From: Defluviitaleaceae bacterium | Lineage (GTDB): Bacteria; Bacillota; Clostridia; Lachnospirales; WQUN01 | Direction: 5' to 3' | Assembly: GCA_009784025.1 (NCBI GenBank) | Contig: WQVK01000005.1 | Span: forward strand, 1-64,000 | Length of the DNA stretch: 64,000 nucleotides | In this document: piece by piece, positions 21,359 through 30,924 of the stretch | How positions within the stretch are numbered: position 1 is the first letter of the stretch | How the letters are laid out: the number at the start of each line of letters is the position of its first letter | Notes under the pieces: model-generated | The model's input: only the letters and a program-made list of their open reading frames with translations | What the model was told of the DNA's origin: nothing | Databases searched by the model: none | Position numbers and translations under genes: made by a program

Positions 21359-23761
21359 CTAACCCTTCACAACAAAATTAACAATCCTGCCTGGCACATA
21401 AATACTCTTTACAATCTCCATGCCGTCTAGCTTATCTGCAAGCTGTTCCCTGGCCGCGGCTATTATATCGTCTTTGCCCATATCTGCTGGCACTTCAATA
21501 TTCCCACGCAGTTTGCCGTTTATTTGCAGTGCTAGTTCTACGGTGTCGGATTTTAGCATGGCCGCATCATATTTTGGCCAGGTTTGCAGGAATACGGATT
21601 CCTTATGCCCTAGGCGTTCCCAGATTTCCTCGGCCATATGTGGCGCGAAGGGGGCCAGCAAGATGGCAAGCGCCTCTAGGTTGTCTGCTGGCAGGCCGCC
21701 ATGTGTTTTTGCTAGGTCTTGCATGGCGTTTACATGGGTCATGAAGCCGCTTACCACGGTGTTTAGGCTCATATTGTCTAGCCGCTGGCTTATATCGTGT
21801 ATCATTAGATGTTTCTGGCGGGTTAGCTCTGGGTTTGTGGCGATTATATGAGGGGCTTCCACCATGCGCCATAGCTTGTTTAGGAAGCGCGAAACTCCTT
21901 CAATACCGCTGTCATCCCATTCACAATCCATTTCTGGCGGGCTTATGAACATTTCGTACAGGCGCAGGGCGTCGCAGCCGTAGCGGGGCAATACATCATC
22001 TGGGGAGACACCATGGCCCTCGCCTTTAGACATTTTGCGGCCGTTGTAGTTTATCATCCCGATATTGAACAGGGTGCTAAATGGCTCTTCAAAGGTAACC
22101 ACGCCAATATCGTATAGGAATTTCGTGTAGAAGCGGGCGTATAGCAAATGCAGCACTGCATGCTCGATTCCGCCAACATAATAGTCTACTGGCAGCCAGT
22201 TTTTTAGCGCGTCGGGGCTGGCTAGGGCATTGTCGTTGTTTACATCTGGGTAGCGCAAAAAATACCAGGAACTACCAGCCCATTGGGGCATGGTGTTGGT
22301 TTCGCGCTGGGCGGCTTGGCCACATTTTGGGCATGGCACATTGACCCAATCTGCCATGGCTGCAAGTGGAGAATCCCCAGTGTCTGTTGGCATGTATGAT
22401 TCTACATCTGGCAGCATCACTGGCAAATCTTTATCTGGCACAACCACCGGGCCGCAGCTTTCGCAGTGGATTATGGGGATAGGCTCGCCCCAATAGCGCT
22501 GGCGCGAGAAAACCCAATCACGCAGCTTGTAATTGACAGTGGTTTTGCCAATGCCCTGGGCTTCCAAATGCGCGGCCACGGCCGCTTGCGCTTCTGCCAC
22601 GGCCATGCCGTTAAATTTGTCAGAATTTATAAGAACGCCATCGCCAATAAATGCCTCATCTAGTGGGGATTGCTTGCCGTCCGCAGATATAACTTGTACT
22701 ATTGGCAGGCCAAATTTTGTGGCAAATTCGAAGTCTCGCTCGTCGTGGGCAGGCACGCACATTATCGCGCCGGTGCCGTAATCTGCCAGCACGTAATCTG
22801 CCACCCAAATGGGCATATCCTGCCCGGTTAACGGGTTTGTGGCATTAGTCCCTATGAAAACGCCGGTTTTTTCTTTATCCTGCATCCTGTCCACATTGCT
22901 GCGGGTTGCAGAACGCTTCACATAGGCCTCAACCTGAGCCTGCTGGGGGGCTGCGGTAAGCTGCGCCACTAGCGGATGCTCAGGGGCAAGCACCATAAAA
23001 GTGGCGCCGCAAAGGGTGTCTGGCCTGGTGGTGAAGGCCTTTATTTTGGCATTACTGCCAGCCACGGCAAAATCAATTTCTGCACCATGGCTTTTGCCAA
23101 TCCAATCGGTTTGCATTTTTTTAACTTTTTCTGGCCAGTTAAGCTGGTTCAAATCTTGCAGAAGCCTTTCGGCGTATTTTGTAATGCGCAGCATCCATTG
23201 GCGTAGGTTTTTCTTGGTGGATGGTTGCTTGCAGCGCTCGCAAACGCCGCCAACGGCTTCTTCGTTGGCCAGCACCACTTTACAGTTTGGGCACCAGTTC
23301 AGCGGCATTTCTTGCTCGTAGGCCAGCCCATGCTCGAACATGCGGGCAAAAATCCACTGGGTCCATTTATAGTAGGCTGGGTCTGTGGTGTTTATCTCAA
23401 AATCCCAATCATAGATTGTGCTCATTTCGTTAAGTTGGCGCTTCATGCTGGCCACATTTTCCTCTGTGGAAATGGCCGGGTGAATCGCCTTTTTTATTGC
23501 ATTAGTTTCTGCCGCAAGGCCAAAGGCATCCCAGCCCATGGGGTGCAGCACATGATGACCCTGCAACACTTTGTGGCGGCTAAGCACGTCGCTAAGCACA
23601 TACCCGCGCCAATGCCCCACATGCAAGCTAGTGCCAGAGGGGTAGGGGAACATGTCTAAACAATAGTATTTTGGCTTGCTGCTGGTGTTTTGCTGGATGG
23701 GAGAATCCTTCCAGTTCTTACGCCATTTTTTTTCGATTGATTTAAAATCGTAACGCTGCAT
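21359..23761 (-). CDS. leuS: Leucyl-tRNA synthetase
   Basis: 800 residues, the normal bacterial LeuRS length. HIGH motif HVGH at 47-50 after FPYPSGTSL; CP1 editing domain with TRPDTLCGATF and ACVPAHDERDF-like segment (IMCVPAHDERDF); a zinc-type CPKCG insert (GQAAQRETNTMPQWAGSSW follows); KMSKG in NGRKMSKGEGHGV; C-terminal anticodon and LeuRS-specific domain (ELALQINGKLRG). It charges tRNA-Leu in the cytoplasm. No T-box-like leader is visible upstream, where repeats occupy most of 23762-24599. Confidence 0.98.
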   Translation of the reverse strand: MQRYDFKSIEKKWRKNWKDSPIQQNTSSKPKYYCLDMFPYPSGTSLHVGHWRGYVLSDVLSRHKVLQGHHVLHPMGWDAFGLAAETNAIKKAIHPAISTEENVASMKRQLNEMSTIYDWDFEINTTDPAYYKWTQWIFARMFEHGLAYEQEMPLNWCPNCKVVLANEEAVGGVCERCKQPSTKKNLRQWMLRITKYAERLLQDLNQLNWPEKVKKMQTDWIGKSHGAEIDFAVAGSNAKIKAFTTRPDTLCGATFMVLAPEHPLVAQLTAAPQQAQVEAYVKRSATRSNVDRMQDKEKTGVFIGTNATNPLTGQDMPIWVADYVLADYGTGAIMCVPAHDERDFEFATKFGLPIVQVISADGKQSPLDEAFIGDGVLINSDKFNGMAVAEAQAAVAAHLEAQGIGKTTVNYKLRDWVFSRQRYWGEPIPIIHCESCGPVVVPDKDLPVMLPDVESYMPTDTGDSPLAAMADWVNVPCPKCGQAAQRETNTMPQWAGSSWYFLRYPDVNNDNALASPDALKNWLPVDYYVGGIEHAVLHLLYARFYTKFLYDIGVVTFEEPFSTLFNIGMINYNGRKMSKGEGHGVSPDDVLPRYGCDALRLYEMFISPPEMDCEWDDSGIEGVSRFLNKLWRMVEAPHIIATNPELTRQKHLMIHDISQRLDNMSLNTVVSGFMTHVNAMQDLAKTHGGLPADNLEALAILLAPFAPHMAEEIWERLGHKESVFLQTWPKYDAAMLKSDTVELALQINGKLRGNIEVPADMGKDDIIAAAREQLADKLDGMEIVKSIYVPGRIVNFVVKG

Positions 23762-23893
23762 GTTTTAAACCTCCATTTAAATAAGGGCGCCGCCCTGCAC
23801 TCTGCCGTTCTGACGGGCAAAGCCAGGCCACTCTTCCTTGGCGGCTTGCCGCCTGCGGGTGCATGCTGTGCATGCAAATAGTCGTATTTTAGT

Positions 23894-24052
23894 AGAGTTC
23901 TTCTGAAATTGCAAAAAACGCAATTTCATAAGGTTCGCCTGGCGAACCCGGCACTCCGTGCCGCCCGGTTTCTTCCGGGTTACCTCAGAAGAAGCAAAAG
24001 ATTGAAAATGTAACTTTTCCGAAATTAAAAAGCATAATTTCGGAAGAAGTCT
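23894..24052 (-). repeat. Family C repeat, copy 1 (interrupted)
   Basis: TAGAGTTCTTCTGAAATTGC ... at one end and ATTTCGGAAGAAGTCTA at the other, with a family G-type segment (AAGGTTCGCC ... GGTTACC, 23926-23990) inside the first hairpin. Its last bases coincide with the first bases of family A copy 6. Confidence 0.75.
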
Positions 24053-24165
24053 AGTGAAATAATTCGAAATCGGTCTCGCCTGTCGCGGCAAAAGCGCCTG
24101 GAACGCCTTATCTCGGCATTCCAGGTGCCGCTCGGGCAAGACCGTTTCTCATTTATTTCACTATA
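24052..24165 (+). repeat. Family A inverted repeat, copy 6
   Basis: TAGTGAAATAATTCGAAA ... TTTATTTCACTATA, joined to family C copy 1 at a shared CTAG. The 838-base gap 23762-24599 otherwise holds copy 7 and a GGTACC palindrome, with no gene seen. Confidence 0.88.
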
Positions 24166-24280
24166 GGCTATTTTATTCTGCTTTGGCTGGGTTGTCAATT
24201 TTATAGGGAAAAGTCTTGGATGGTATGGGATGAAGATGTGTTGTGATATATTTTCCGAAAAATGACATCTTTTCCGAAAA

Positions 24281-24298
24281 TGGTACCGTATGGTACCA
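24281..24298. repeat. 18-bp GGTACC palindrome, site 2
   Basis: TGGTACCGTATGGTACCA, followed by a weak hairpin (AAATCCCC ... CGGGTTTTT) and then family A copy 7. Confidence 0.85.
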
Positions 24299-24396
24299 TG
24301 TTTTGGGCAAAATGATGCCTTTTTCGAACCTTAGCGCAAAAGAAATCCCCAAAATTCGGGTTTTTAATCATACTAACACCAAAAAACTTAACGGTT

Positions 24397-24512
24397 TATA
24401 ATGAAATGAATGAGAAACGGTCTCGCCCGAGTGACATCTGAAACGCCGAAATAAGGCGTTTCAGGCGTTTTTGCCGCGACAGGCGAGACCGATTTCGAAT
24501 TATTTCACTATA
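24397..24512 (-). repeat. Family A inverted repeat, copy 7
   Basis: TATAATGAAATGAATGAGAA ... GAATTATTTCACTATA, 3' of the zinc-ribbon gene ending at 24600. Confidence 0.88.
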
Positions 24513-24599
24513 CCAAATCTTCTAAAAAACTTACCCAGCTTTCATCTTGACCCAACAAAATAAACATCCACAATAAAGCCATCATGCCAAACCTAATAC

Positions 24600-25454
24600 C
24601 TAAAACAGCGCAGAAATAAGCGCAACTTCAAGCAAGGTTAAATTATCTAATATGCGCCAGTTTCTGCCTACTCTTAGCATTTCAAAGCGTTGTATGTCAG
24701 ACATTTCGCCGCTGCTGCCAGATGCAGTTACGGCCACGCGCACTTCAACCCATTCGTTGATTCTATCTGTGCGGATTACATTACCAGAATCCACATCAAT
24801 CCCCATAAGCGATAGCTGCCATTCTAGTGCTTCTACTCGCTCTCGCATTTCGCGGCCGCGTATGGTGCTTGAGCCTACAACTTCAACGTAAAAGCTAAGG
24901 TTGCCATCAAGTCCTAACATGTCGCGCATGTCTTGGGCGCGGATTTCAAAATATTCAGCTATGCCGCGCACGCCAAATTCATCATCCATGATATTTCGTA
25001 TTTCCCTGCGGGAAGTATTATCGGTAAAATCACTGAACATTCTATCGTAATCTATTGCAGAGTAGCGGTTTATCCTTCTGAAATTACCTTCATATGTGGC
25101 TACAAGGTATCTTTCCATCACCCGCTCCATATTCCTGCCGCCGCCAGAGAAAACCAGCACCAAGATAAGGATAAGCGCTGCCACCGCAACCCCAACAGCC
25201 CCCAGCACCTTGATGCTTGGCAGCTTAAATGCTGCCGCTGTGGCCCTTGCAGGTTTTTCCACAATTGCGTTGTTGTGGGTGGTTGCGCCGCATTGGGCGC
25301 AGAATCTTTCTGTTTCCTCCATTTGGCTGCCGCAATTGCCGCAGAAAACTGTCGCGCCACTGCTTTCGATTTTGGGGAATTCTTCCCCGCAATGTACGCA
25401 AACATTGGCGTTGTGCGGTGCGTCCATGCCGCAATGTTCACATTTTTTGTTCAT
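24600..25454 (-). CDS. Double zinc-ribbon membrane protein
   Basis: 284 residues. Two zinc ribbons at the N-terminus (CEHCG...CVHCGEEF at 4-25 and CGNCG...CAQCG at 38-57), then one membrane helix (VLGAVGVAVAALILILVLVF, about 83-103), then an extracellular alpha/beta domain (MERYLVATYEGNFRRINRYS ... VRVAVTASG ... RNWRILDNLTLLEVALI) resembling lumazine-binding/DUF4878-like folds. SD GAAAGGAAGGGG-type before ATG 25454. It lies 29 bases downstream of proS. The function is unknown. Confidence 0.75.
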   Translation of the reverse strand: MNKKCEHCGMDAPHNANVCVHCGEEFPKIESSGATVFCGNCGSQMEETERFCAQCGATTHNNAIVEKPARATAAAFKLPSIKVLGAVGVAVAALILILVLVFSGGGRNMERVMERYLVATYEGNFRRINRYSAIDYDRMFSDFTDNTSRREIRNIMDDEFGVRGIAEYFEIRAQDMRDMLGLDGNLSFYVEVVGSSTIRGREMRERVEALEWQLSLMGIDVDSGNVIRTDRINEWVEVRVAVTASGSSGEMSDIQRFEMLRVGRNWRILDNLTLLEVALISALF

Positions 25455-25483
25455 TTGATAAACCCCTTCCTTTAGAAATAAAT

Positions 25484-27190
25484 TTATTTAAGCTTTGCCA
25501 CCAGCTGTTTTACATGGGCTTCAACATCCCCAAGCTGGATTTTTTCGTTTATAGATTTGTTTCTGGTAGCAACTTCGCAGCAGTTTTCCTTCATATTGCG
25601 CGGGCTAACCACTACGCGAACAGGCACCCCTAGTAAATCTGCATCGGAGAACATCACCCCGGCGCTTACAAGCCTGTCGTCGTAAATCACTTCCAGCCCA
25701 GCGGCGCGAAGCTGGCTGTACAAGCCATCTGCAAAGGCCTTTGCTTCTGTGTCATCTGCCCTCACGCAGCAGATATGCACCTGCCATGGGGCTATGGCAA
25801 TTGGCCAAATAGGGCCGTAATCGTCGTGGAGTTCTTCGCAAACAGAGGCCGCCAGCCTGCCCACGCCAATGCCGTAACATCCCATGATAGGATTATGCAG
25901 TGCGCCGGCCTCGTCGGCAAATTTCATGCCCATGGCGGCGGTGTATTTTGTGCCAAGCTGGAAGATATTGCCCACTTCTATGCCGCGGGCGATAGTAAGC
26001 GTGGGCTTCTTGCAGCTTGGGCATATGCCGCCGTCCATAGCTTTGGCGAAATCATGATATTCTGCCGCGCCAAAATCCCGGGCAATATCCATGCCTGTGT
26101 AGTGATAATCCTCTTCGTTTGCGCCACAGCATAGGTTGTTGATGCCCTGCAAAGATGCGTCAAACAAAATGGTGGCATTCTTTAGCCCAACCGGCCCAAG
26201 GAAACCCACCACAAGGCCACAGCCCGCTGTAATTTCTGCGGTGATAAGCTCTTCGCCCATGAAATTGTTTAGCTTTGTTTCGTTTATATCCAAATCACCG
26301 CGGATGAAAACCACTACATATTCGCCAGTTTGTTCCTTTTGGTAAACCACGGCCTTGCAGGATTTATCTGTGGGTAACTTGAGGAAATTACATACATCTT
26401 CAATTGTTTTTGTGCCTGGGGTGTGGACTTTTGTAAGGGCTACTGGCTCTGGGGCTACGCCGTTGTCCACTATGCATTCTGCCGCTTCAAGGTTGGCTCG
26501 GAAATCGCAGCTTTTGCACACCACGATAGAATCCTCACCGGCTGGTGTAAGCAGCATAAACTCATGGGAAATCTTGCCACCCATCATGCCAGAATCCGAC
26601 GCTACGGAAATCACCCCTGGCAGCCCAACCCTGGCGAAAATCCGCTCGTAGGCCTGGAAGGCTTGTTCGTAGTAGGTTTCCAAATCTTCCTGGCTGGTGT
26701 GGAACGAGTAGGCATCCTTCATAGTAAATTCCCTGGTGCGGATTAGCCCGGCGCGCGGCCTGGCCTCATCCCGGAACTTTGTTTGAATCTGGTAAATCAT
26801 AAAAGGGTATTTTGCGTAGGTTTGGCCGTACTCGCGCACCAGTTGCACGGCGGCTTCTTCGTGAGTCATACCCAGAAGGTGGGGTGCATCGTTGCGGTCG
26901 TTAAAGCGTAGCAGCTCTTTGCCCACGCCTTCGTAGCGGCCAGATTCCTGCCATAGGCTGGCTGGCATGGCCACCGGGAAGAGGACTTCCTGGCCATCTA
27001 TCGCGTCCATTTCTTCGCGGATTATTTCTTCAATCTTACGGGTGATGCGCTTTAAAACCGTATAGGAAGAATATATGCCGTTGCCAACTTGTTTAATGTA
27101 CCCGCCTCGCACCATAAGTGCGTGGCTGTCTATGCTGCAATCTGCGGGGCGTTCTTTAAAGCGGTCACCCGTTAGTTTTTCTAGTTTCAT
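25484..27190 (-). CDS. proS: Prolyl-tRNA synthetase, bacterial type
   Basis: 568 residues, class II. Motif 2 region is KFRDEARPRAGLIRTREFTMKDAYSFH (seen in part); an INS editing insertion lies between motifs 2 and 3 (about 220-400, with CKSCDFRANLEAAEC at its start); motif 3 is GCYGIGVGRLAAS; then a C-terminal anticodon-binding domain (PWQVHICCVRADD). It charges tRNA-Pro and clears mischarged Ala. SD AAAAGGAGC before ATG. A TATAAT-like -10 lies at 27229-27234 on this strand with a poor -35. No T-box motif is seen. Confidence 0.97.
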   Translation of the reverse strand: MKLEKLTGDRFKERPADCSIDSHALMVRGGYIKQVGNGIYSSYTVLKRITRKIEEIIREEMDAIDGQEVLFPVAMPASLWQESGRYEGVGKELLRFNDRNDAPHLLGMTHEEAAVQLVREYGQTYAKYPFMIYQIQTKFRDEARPRAGLIRTREFTMKDAYSFHTSQEDLETYYEQAFQAYERIFARVGLPGVISVASDSGMMGGKISHEFMLLTPAGEDSIVVCKSCDFRANLEAAECIVDNGVAPEPVALTKVHTPGTKTIEDVCNFLKLPTDKSCKAVVYQKEQTGEYVVVFIRGDLDINETKLNNFMGEELITAEITAGCGLVVGFLGPVGLKNATILFDASLQGINNLCCGANEEDYHYTGMDIARDFGAAEYHDFAKAMDGGICPSCKKPTLTIARGIEVGNIFQLGTKYTAAMGMKFADEAGALHNPIMGCYGIGVGRLAASVCEELHDDYGPIWPIAIAPWQVHICCVRADDTEAKAFADGLYSQLRAAGLEVIYDDRLVSAGVMFSDADLLGVPVRVVVSPRNMKENCCEVATRNKSINEKIQLGDVEAHVKQLVAKLK

Positions 27191-27317
27191 TTGATATGCT
27201 CCTTTTGGAATTTCGTTTTGTCGCTGACATTATACACTATAGATGAAAATTTTGTTAGACATAATCTTCATAACTTGACTAAGCCCAAAAATTGTTGCAC
27301 AATTTGAAGGAAAATAA

Positions 27318-27419
27318 TAGAGTTCTTCTGAAATTGCAAAAAACGCAATTTCAGAAGAAGCAAAAGATTGAAAATGTAACTCTTCCGAAATTAAAAAACG
27401 TAATTTCGGAAGAAGTCTA
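27318..27419 (-). repeat. Family C repeat, copy 2
   Basis: TAGAGTTCTTCTGAAATTGC, hairpin, GAAGCAAAAGATTGAAAATG, second hairpin, GAAGAAGTCTA. It lies between divergent proS and thiC. Confidence 0.9.
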
Positions 27420-27470
27420 ATGATGGAAACCACTAATTAATTAGCGTTTCTAACCAATGGAGGCACAGAA

Positions 27471-28778
27471 ATGACATACAAAACTCAAATGGAAGCGGCG
27501 CGCAAGGGCATTATCACCCCAGAAATGAAAATAGCCGCCGCAGACGAGCATATCACCCCAGAAGCGCTTATGGCGCAGGTAGCCGCAGGGTTGGCCGCTA
27601 TCCCCAAAAATAAAAACCACCAGGCCGGCCACCCAAAGGCTATTGGCCGCTACCTTAGCACAAAAATTAACGTAAACCTAGGGGCCAGCAAAGACTGCCA
27701 TAACATGGATGCAGAGGTGGCGAAGGTGCAAGAATCTGAGAAGATGGGCGCAGATGCCATCATGGATTTAAGTACTTTTGGCGACACCCGCGCCTTTAGG
27801 CAGAAGTTATCACGGGAATGCAAGGCCGCCCTTGGCAGTGTGCCAATTTACGATGCTTTGGTGTATTACGATAAGGATTTGGCAAAAATTACTTCCGACG
27901 AATGGATGGCCATTGCCCGTATACATGCAGAGGATGGCATGGATTTTATGACAATCCACTGCGGCATGAACCGCGCCACGGCAGAGCGGTTTAAGCGCAA
28001 CCGCAACCGAATTACCAATATTGTTTCCCGTGGCGGGTCGCTTATGTTTGCCTGGATGGAAATGACCGGGCAAGAAAACCCATTCTACGAACGTTACGAC
28101 GAACTGCTGGAAATTTGCCGTGAATACGATGTAACCCTTAGCCTTGGAGATGCATGCCGCCCAGGCTGCACCCACGACGCCTCTGACGTTGCGCAAGTTG
28201 AAGAGATGATAACCCTAGGCGAGCTTACAAAGCGCGCCTGGGCCAAAGATGTACAGGTTATAATCGAAGGCCCAGGCCATATGCCAATAGACCAAATTGC
28301 CGCAAATATGAAGCTGCAAGAGACCCTATGCCATGGCGCGCCGTACTATGTACTTGGGCCAATAGTAACAGATATCGCGCCGGGGTACGACCATATAACA
28401 TCGGCCATAGGCGGTGCAATTGCCGCCGCAAATGGCGCGGCCTTCCTATGCTACGTGACTCCTGCAGAGCATTTGCGCCTGCCAAACCAGCAAGATGTGC
28501 ATGATGGCATAATAGCTGCAAAAATAGCCGCACATTCTGGCGACCTTGCCAAAAAAATCCCTAAAGCCGCAGATTGGGACAACGAAATGAGCCGCGCCCG
28601 CCAAGAAGTAGATTGGGAAAAAATGTTCAGCCTGGCCATAGACCCAGAAAAAGCCCGTAAAATCCACAACGAAGCTCCATCCACAATAAAAAACACCTGC
28701 ACAATGTGCGGCAACATGTGCGCCATGAACACCATGAATAAAATCCTAAAAGGCGAAGAAGTAACCGCCCGCGCTTAG
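27471..28778 (+). CDS. thiC: Phosphomethylpyrimidine synthase ThiC
   Basis: 435 residues. Radical-SAM enzyme that converts aminoimidazole ribotide to HMP phosphate for thiamine. Seen: [19 protein letters not shown]-type start, [64 protein letters not shown], and the C-terminal cluster motif C-TM-C-GNM-C. The last has CX2CX3C spacing rather than the CX2CX4C of the E. coli enzyme, and the protein is shorter, as in many anaerobes. SD TGGAGG before ATG 27471. thiD follows. No TPP riboswitch is seen in the short leader. Confidence 0.97.
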   Translation: MTYKTQMEAARKGIITPEMKIAAADEHITPEALMAQVAAGLAAIPKNKNHQAGHPKAIGRYLSTKINVNLGASKDCHNMDAEVAKVQESEKMGADAIMDLSTFGDTRAFRQKLSRECKAALGSVPIYDALVYYDKDLAKITSDEWMAIARIHAEDGMDFMTIHCGMNRATAERFKRNRNRITNIVSRGGSLMFAWMEMTGQENPFYERYDELLEICREYDVTLSLGDACRPGCTHDASDVAQVEEMITLGELTKRAWAKDVQVIIEGPGHMPIDQIAANMKLQETLCHGAPYYVLGPIVTDIAPGYDHITSAIGGAIAAANGAAFLCYVTPAEHLRLPNQQDVHDGIIAAKIAAHSGDLAKKIPKAADWDNEMSRARQEVDWEKMFSLAIDPEKARKIHNEAPSTIKNTCTMCGNMCAMNTMNKILKGEEVTARA

Positions 28779-28833
28779 CGGCGGCATCCCTGTGGTTTTG
28801 TGGTGGATATGCCCCAAACGAAATGGAGAAAAT

Positions 28834-29619
28834 ATGAAAAAAGTTGTGCTAACCATAGCCGGTTCAGATTCCAGCGGCGGTGCTGGTATCCAGGCTGATA
28901 CCAAGGCCATAGCCGCCCATAGACAATACGCCATGAGCGTGATTACAGCCCTTACAGCCCAAAATACCATGGGCGTTACTGGCATTTTTGAAGTCACGCC
29001 TGATTTTGTTACCGCGCAAATGGACGCGGTGTTTACAGATATCCCGCCCCATGCAGTGAAGGTTGGCATGGTGTCCAATGCAGAAATAATCAAGGCCATT
29101 GCTGCCGGGTTGCGCAAATATGCCGCCAAAAACATAGTGGTAGACCCTGTAATGGTGGCCACCAGCGGCAGCCGCCTTATGGATGACGCCGCCAAAGAAA
29201 CCCTAGTGGGCGAGCTTTTTCCGCTGGCGGCGCTGGTTACGCCAAATATCCCAGAGGCGGAGGTTTTGTGCGGGTTTGAAATACACAGCAGAGACGACAT
29301 GTTTAAGGCTGCTGAAGCTATTTGCCAGCAATATTCCTGCAATGTGCTGGTAAAAGGCGGGCATTTAGAAGGGGATGCTGCGGATATTCTGCTGGCTGGC
29401 GGGGAGGCAAGCTGGTTCACTGGCCTGCGGGTGGATAACCACAATACCCACGGCACGGGCTGCACTTTGTCTTCTGCCATTGCCTGCGGGCTGGCTGCGG
29501 GCAAACCATTGCAAGATAGTGTGGCTGCAGCCAAGGAGTATATCTCTGGCGCGCTGGCCGCTGGGTTGGACCTGGGGCAGGGCGCAGGGCCGGTAGAGCA
29601 TATGTGGCGGGATATTTAG
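28834..29619 (+). CDS. thiD: HMP/HMP-P kinase ThiD
   Basis: 261 residues; ATG 28834 after ATGGAGAAA. Ribokinase-fold enzyme that phosphorylates HMP and HMP phosphate. Seen: TIAGSDSSGGAGIQADTKA, ALTAQNTMGV, VKVGMVSN, VVDPVMVATSGS, TPNIPEAEVL, VLVKGGH, and the anion hole/catalytic NTHGTGCTLSSAIA with its Asp/Gly context. It is 55 bases after thiC and shares its operon with the GNAT gene 11 bases downstream. thiE and thiM are not in the window. Confidence 0.95.
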   Translation: MKKVVLTIAGSDSSGGAGIQADTKAIAAHRQYAMSVITALTAQNTMGVTGIFEVTPDFVTAQMDAVFTDIPPHAVKVGMVSNAEIIKAIAAGLRKYAAKNIVVDPVMVATSGSRLMDDAAKETLVGELFPLAALVTPNIPEAEVLCGFEIHSRDDMFKAAEAICQQYSCNVLVKGGHLEGDAADILLAGGEASWFTGLRVDNHNTHGTGCTLSSAIACGLAAGKPLQDSVAAAKEYISGALAAGLDLGQGAGPVEHMWRDI

Positions 29620-29629
29620 GAGGGGTAGC

Positions 29630-30067
29630 ATGGAGTTTATAAGGGCAACAGCTAGGCATCTGGAGGAGGTTTACTCCCTCCTTTGCGAGCTTGAAGGCGA
29701 AATTTTAAGCAAAAGCGATTTCACAAAAATATACAATGCCAATATGGCCAATGAAAACATCCATTATGTCCTGCCCGTGGACGGCGGCCAAGTGATTGGC
29801 TTTGGCAGCATACATATACAGGGGCTGCTGCACCATTGCGCAAATATTGGCGAAATCCAAGAGCTGGTAATCGCCAGCGGCCGGCAATCTGATGGCATTG
29901 GGGCGCGGCTTTTTGCGCGGCTTAAAGAAATCGCCATAGAAAACGATTGCCTGCTGCTAGAAGTCTGTTGCAACCGCGTGCGAGAGCGTAGCCATGGGTT
30001 TTATTTGAAGCAGGGTATGGCAAAAAGCCATTTTAAGTTTACTTGCGGGCTGGAGGCTAAGAAATGA
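29630..30067 (+). CDS. GNAT acetyltransferase
   Basis: 145 residues with a GNAT fold: FIRATARHLEEVYSLL at the start, IGFGSIHIQG, the acetyl-CoA loop ASGRQSDGIGARLFARLKEIA (Q/RxxGxG/A type) and YLKQGMAKSHF at the end. SD AGGAGGGG. It overlaps the following phzF-like start by 4 bases, extending the thiC operon. Substrate unknown. Confidence 0.85.
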   Translation: MEFIRATARHLEEVYSLLCELEGEILSKSDFTKIYNANMANENIHYVLPVDGGQVIGFGSIHIQGLLHHCANIGEIQELVIASGRQSDGIGARLFARLKEIAIENDCLLLEVCCNRVRERSHGFYLKQGMAKSHFKFTCGLEAKK

Positions 30068-30798
30068 AATATTTTGTGGTAGACGCATTCGTAGATGGAC
30101 CATTTTCTGGCAACCCGGCCGGGGTATGTCTGCTGGACGGCTGGCTAAGCGACGAAACCATGCAAAACATAGCCGCAGAAAATAATCTTGCAGAAACCGC
30201 CTTTGTGGTAAAGTAGGATAACCACTACGGTTTGCGCTGGCTTACCCCAGCGGTAGAGGTGGATTTATGCGGCCATGCCACCCTGGCCAGTATGGATTTC
30301 CACACCAAAAGCGGCGTTCTGTCTGTGGTAAAACAGGACGATTTATTCGAGATGGATTTCCCCGCAAGGAAGCCCGAAAAAATCCAGCCAGCAGCGCTAA
30401 TGGCGCAGGCTGTAGGGCAACCCGTGCAAGAGGCGCATCTGTCGCGGGATATGCTACTTCTGCTTGGCAGCCAAGAAGAAGTAGAAAACATTCAGCCAGA
30501 TTTAAACCTGGTGGCAAAACTGCCAAACTGCCTTGCCTTAATCGTAACCGCCAAGGGGCGTGATGTAGATTTTGTCTCGCGATTTTTCGCCCCTGCCGTC
30601 GGCCTGCCAGAAGACCATGTTACAGGTTCGGCCCATTCTACGCTTATCCCTTTTTGGGCAGAAAAACTAGGCAAGGATAAACTCACCGCCCGGCAGCTTT
30701 CTAAGCGGGGCGGCATGTTGTTTTGCCAAAGCTGTGGCGATAGGGTTAAAATCGCAGGCAAAGCCAGGCTATATTTGCAGGGCGAAATTTATTTGTAA
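30064..30798 (+). pseudogene. PhzF-family epimerase/isomerase, broken
   Basis: Starts at ATG 30064 inside the GNAT stop: KYFVVDAFVDGPFSGNPAGVCLL and AAENNLAETAFVV are the normal PhzF opening with the catalytic Glu context (NLAETAF). An in-frame TAG at 30214-30216 follows. The same frame continues with LRWLTPAVEVDLCGHATLAS, then jumps to FHTKSG, lacking about 15 residues normally found there, then DFPARKP, GRDVDFVSRFFAP, EDHVTGSAH and RGG. A nonsense codon plus an internal deletion makes this a decaying gene. Confidence 0.88.
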
Positions 30799-30812
30799 TG
30801 CGCAAAAAAACT

Positions 30813-30839
30813 CAGTTGGTCGCAATTTGCAGCCGACTG
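30813..30839. repeat. Cassette 2, 5' palindrome
   Basis: CAGTTGGTCGCAA ... GCAGCCGACTG, preceded by ATGCGCAAAAAAACT. It corresponds to 19831-19857. Confidence 0.8.
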
Positions 30840-30852
30840 ATATCATATCTTG

Positions 30853-30876
30853 TGTTATATAATAATGTGTTATAAT
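30853..30876 (+). promoter_or_regulatory. Extended -10 promoters inside cassette 2
   Basis: TGTTATATA 14 bases after the palindrome and TGTTATAAT (30868-30876) slightly further on. Both are TGn extended -10 forms. Confidence 0.5.
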
Positions 30877-30924
30877 TTTTGCGTTGGCAACATTTATGAA
30901 CATACAGGATACTGGGAGGATACT

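Noticed and set aside
23762-24050. T-box leader for leuS (and at 27191-27317 for proS)
   Set aside because: No T-box sequence with the GGTGGnACCGCG type core is visible on the minus strand; the space is taken by repeats.
27420-27470. TPP riboswitch expected before thiC
   Set aside because: The leader between family C copy 2 and ATG is only about 50 bases and has none of the conserved thi-box segments.
30214-30216. TAG read-through (pyrrolysine or suppressor) in phzF
   Set aside because: The gene also has an internal deletion, and other genes end in TAG normally.
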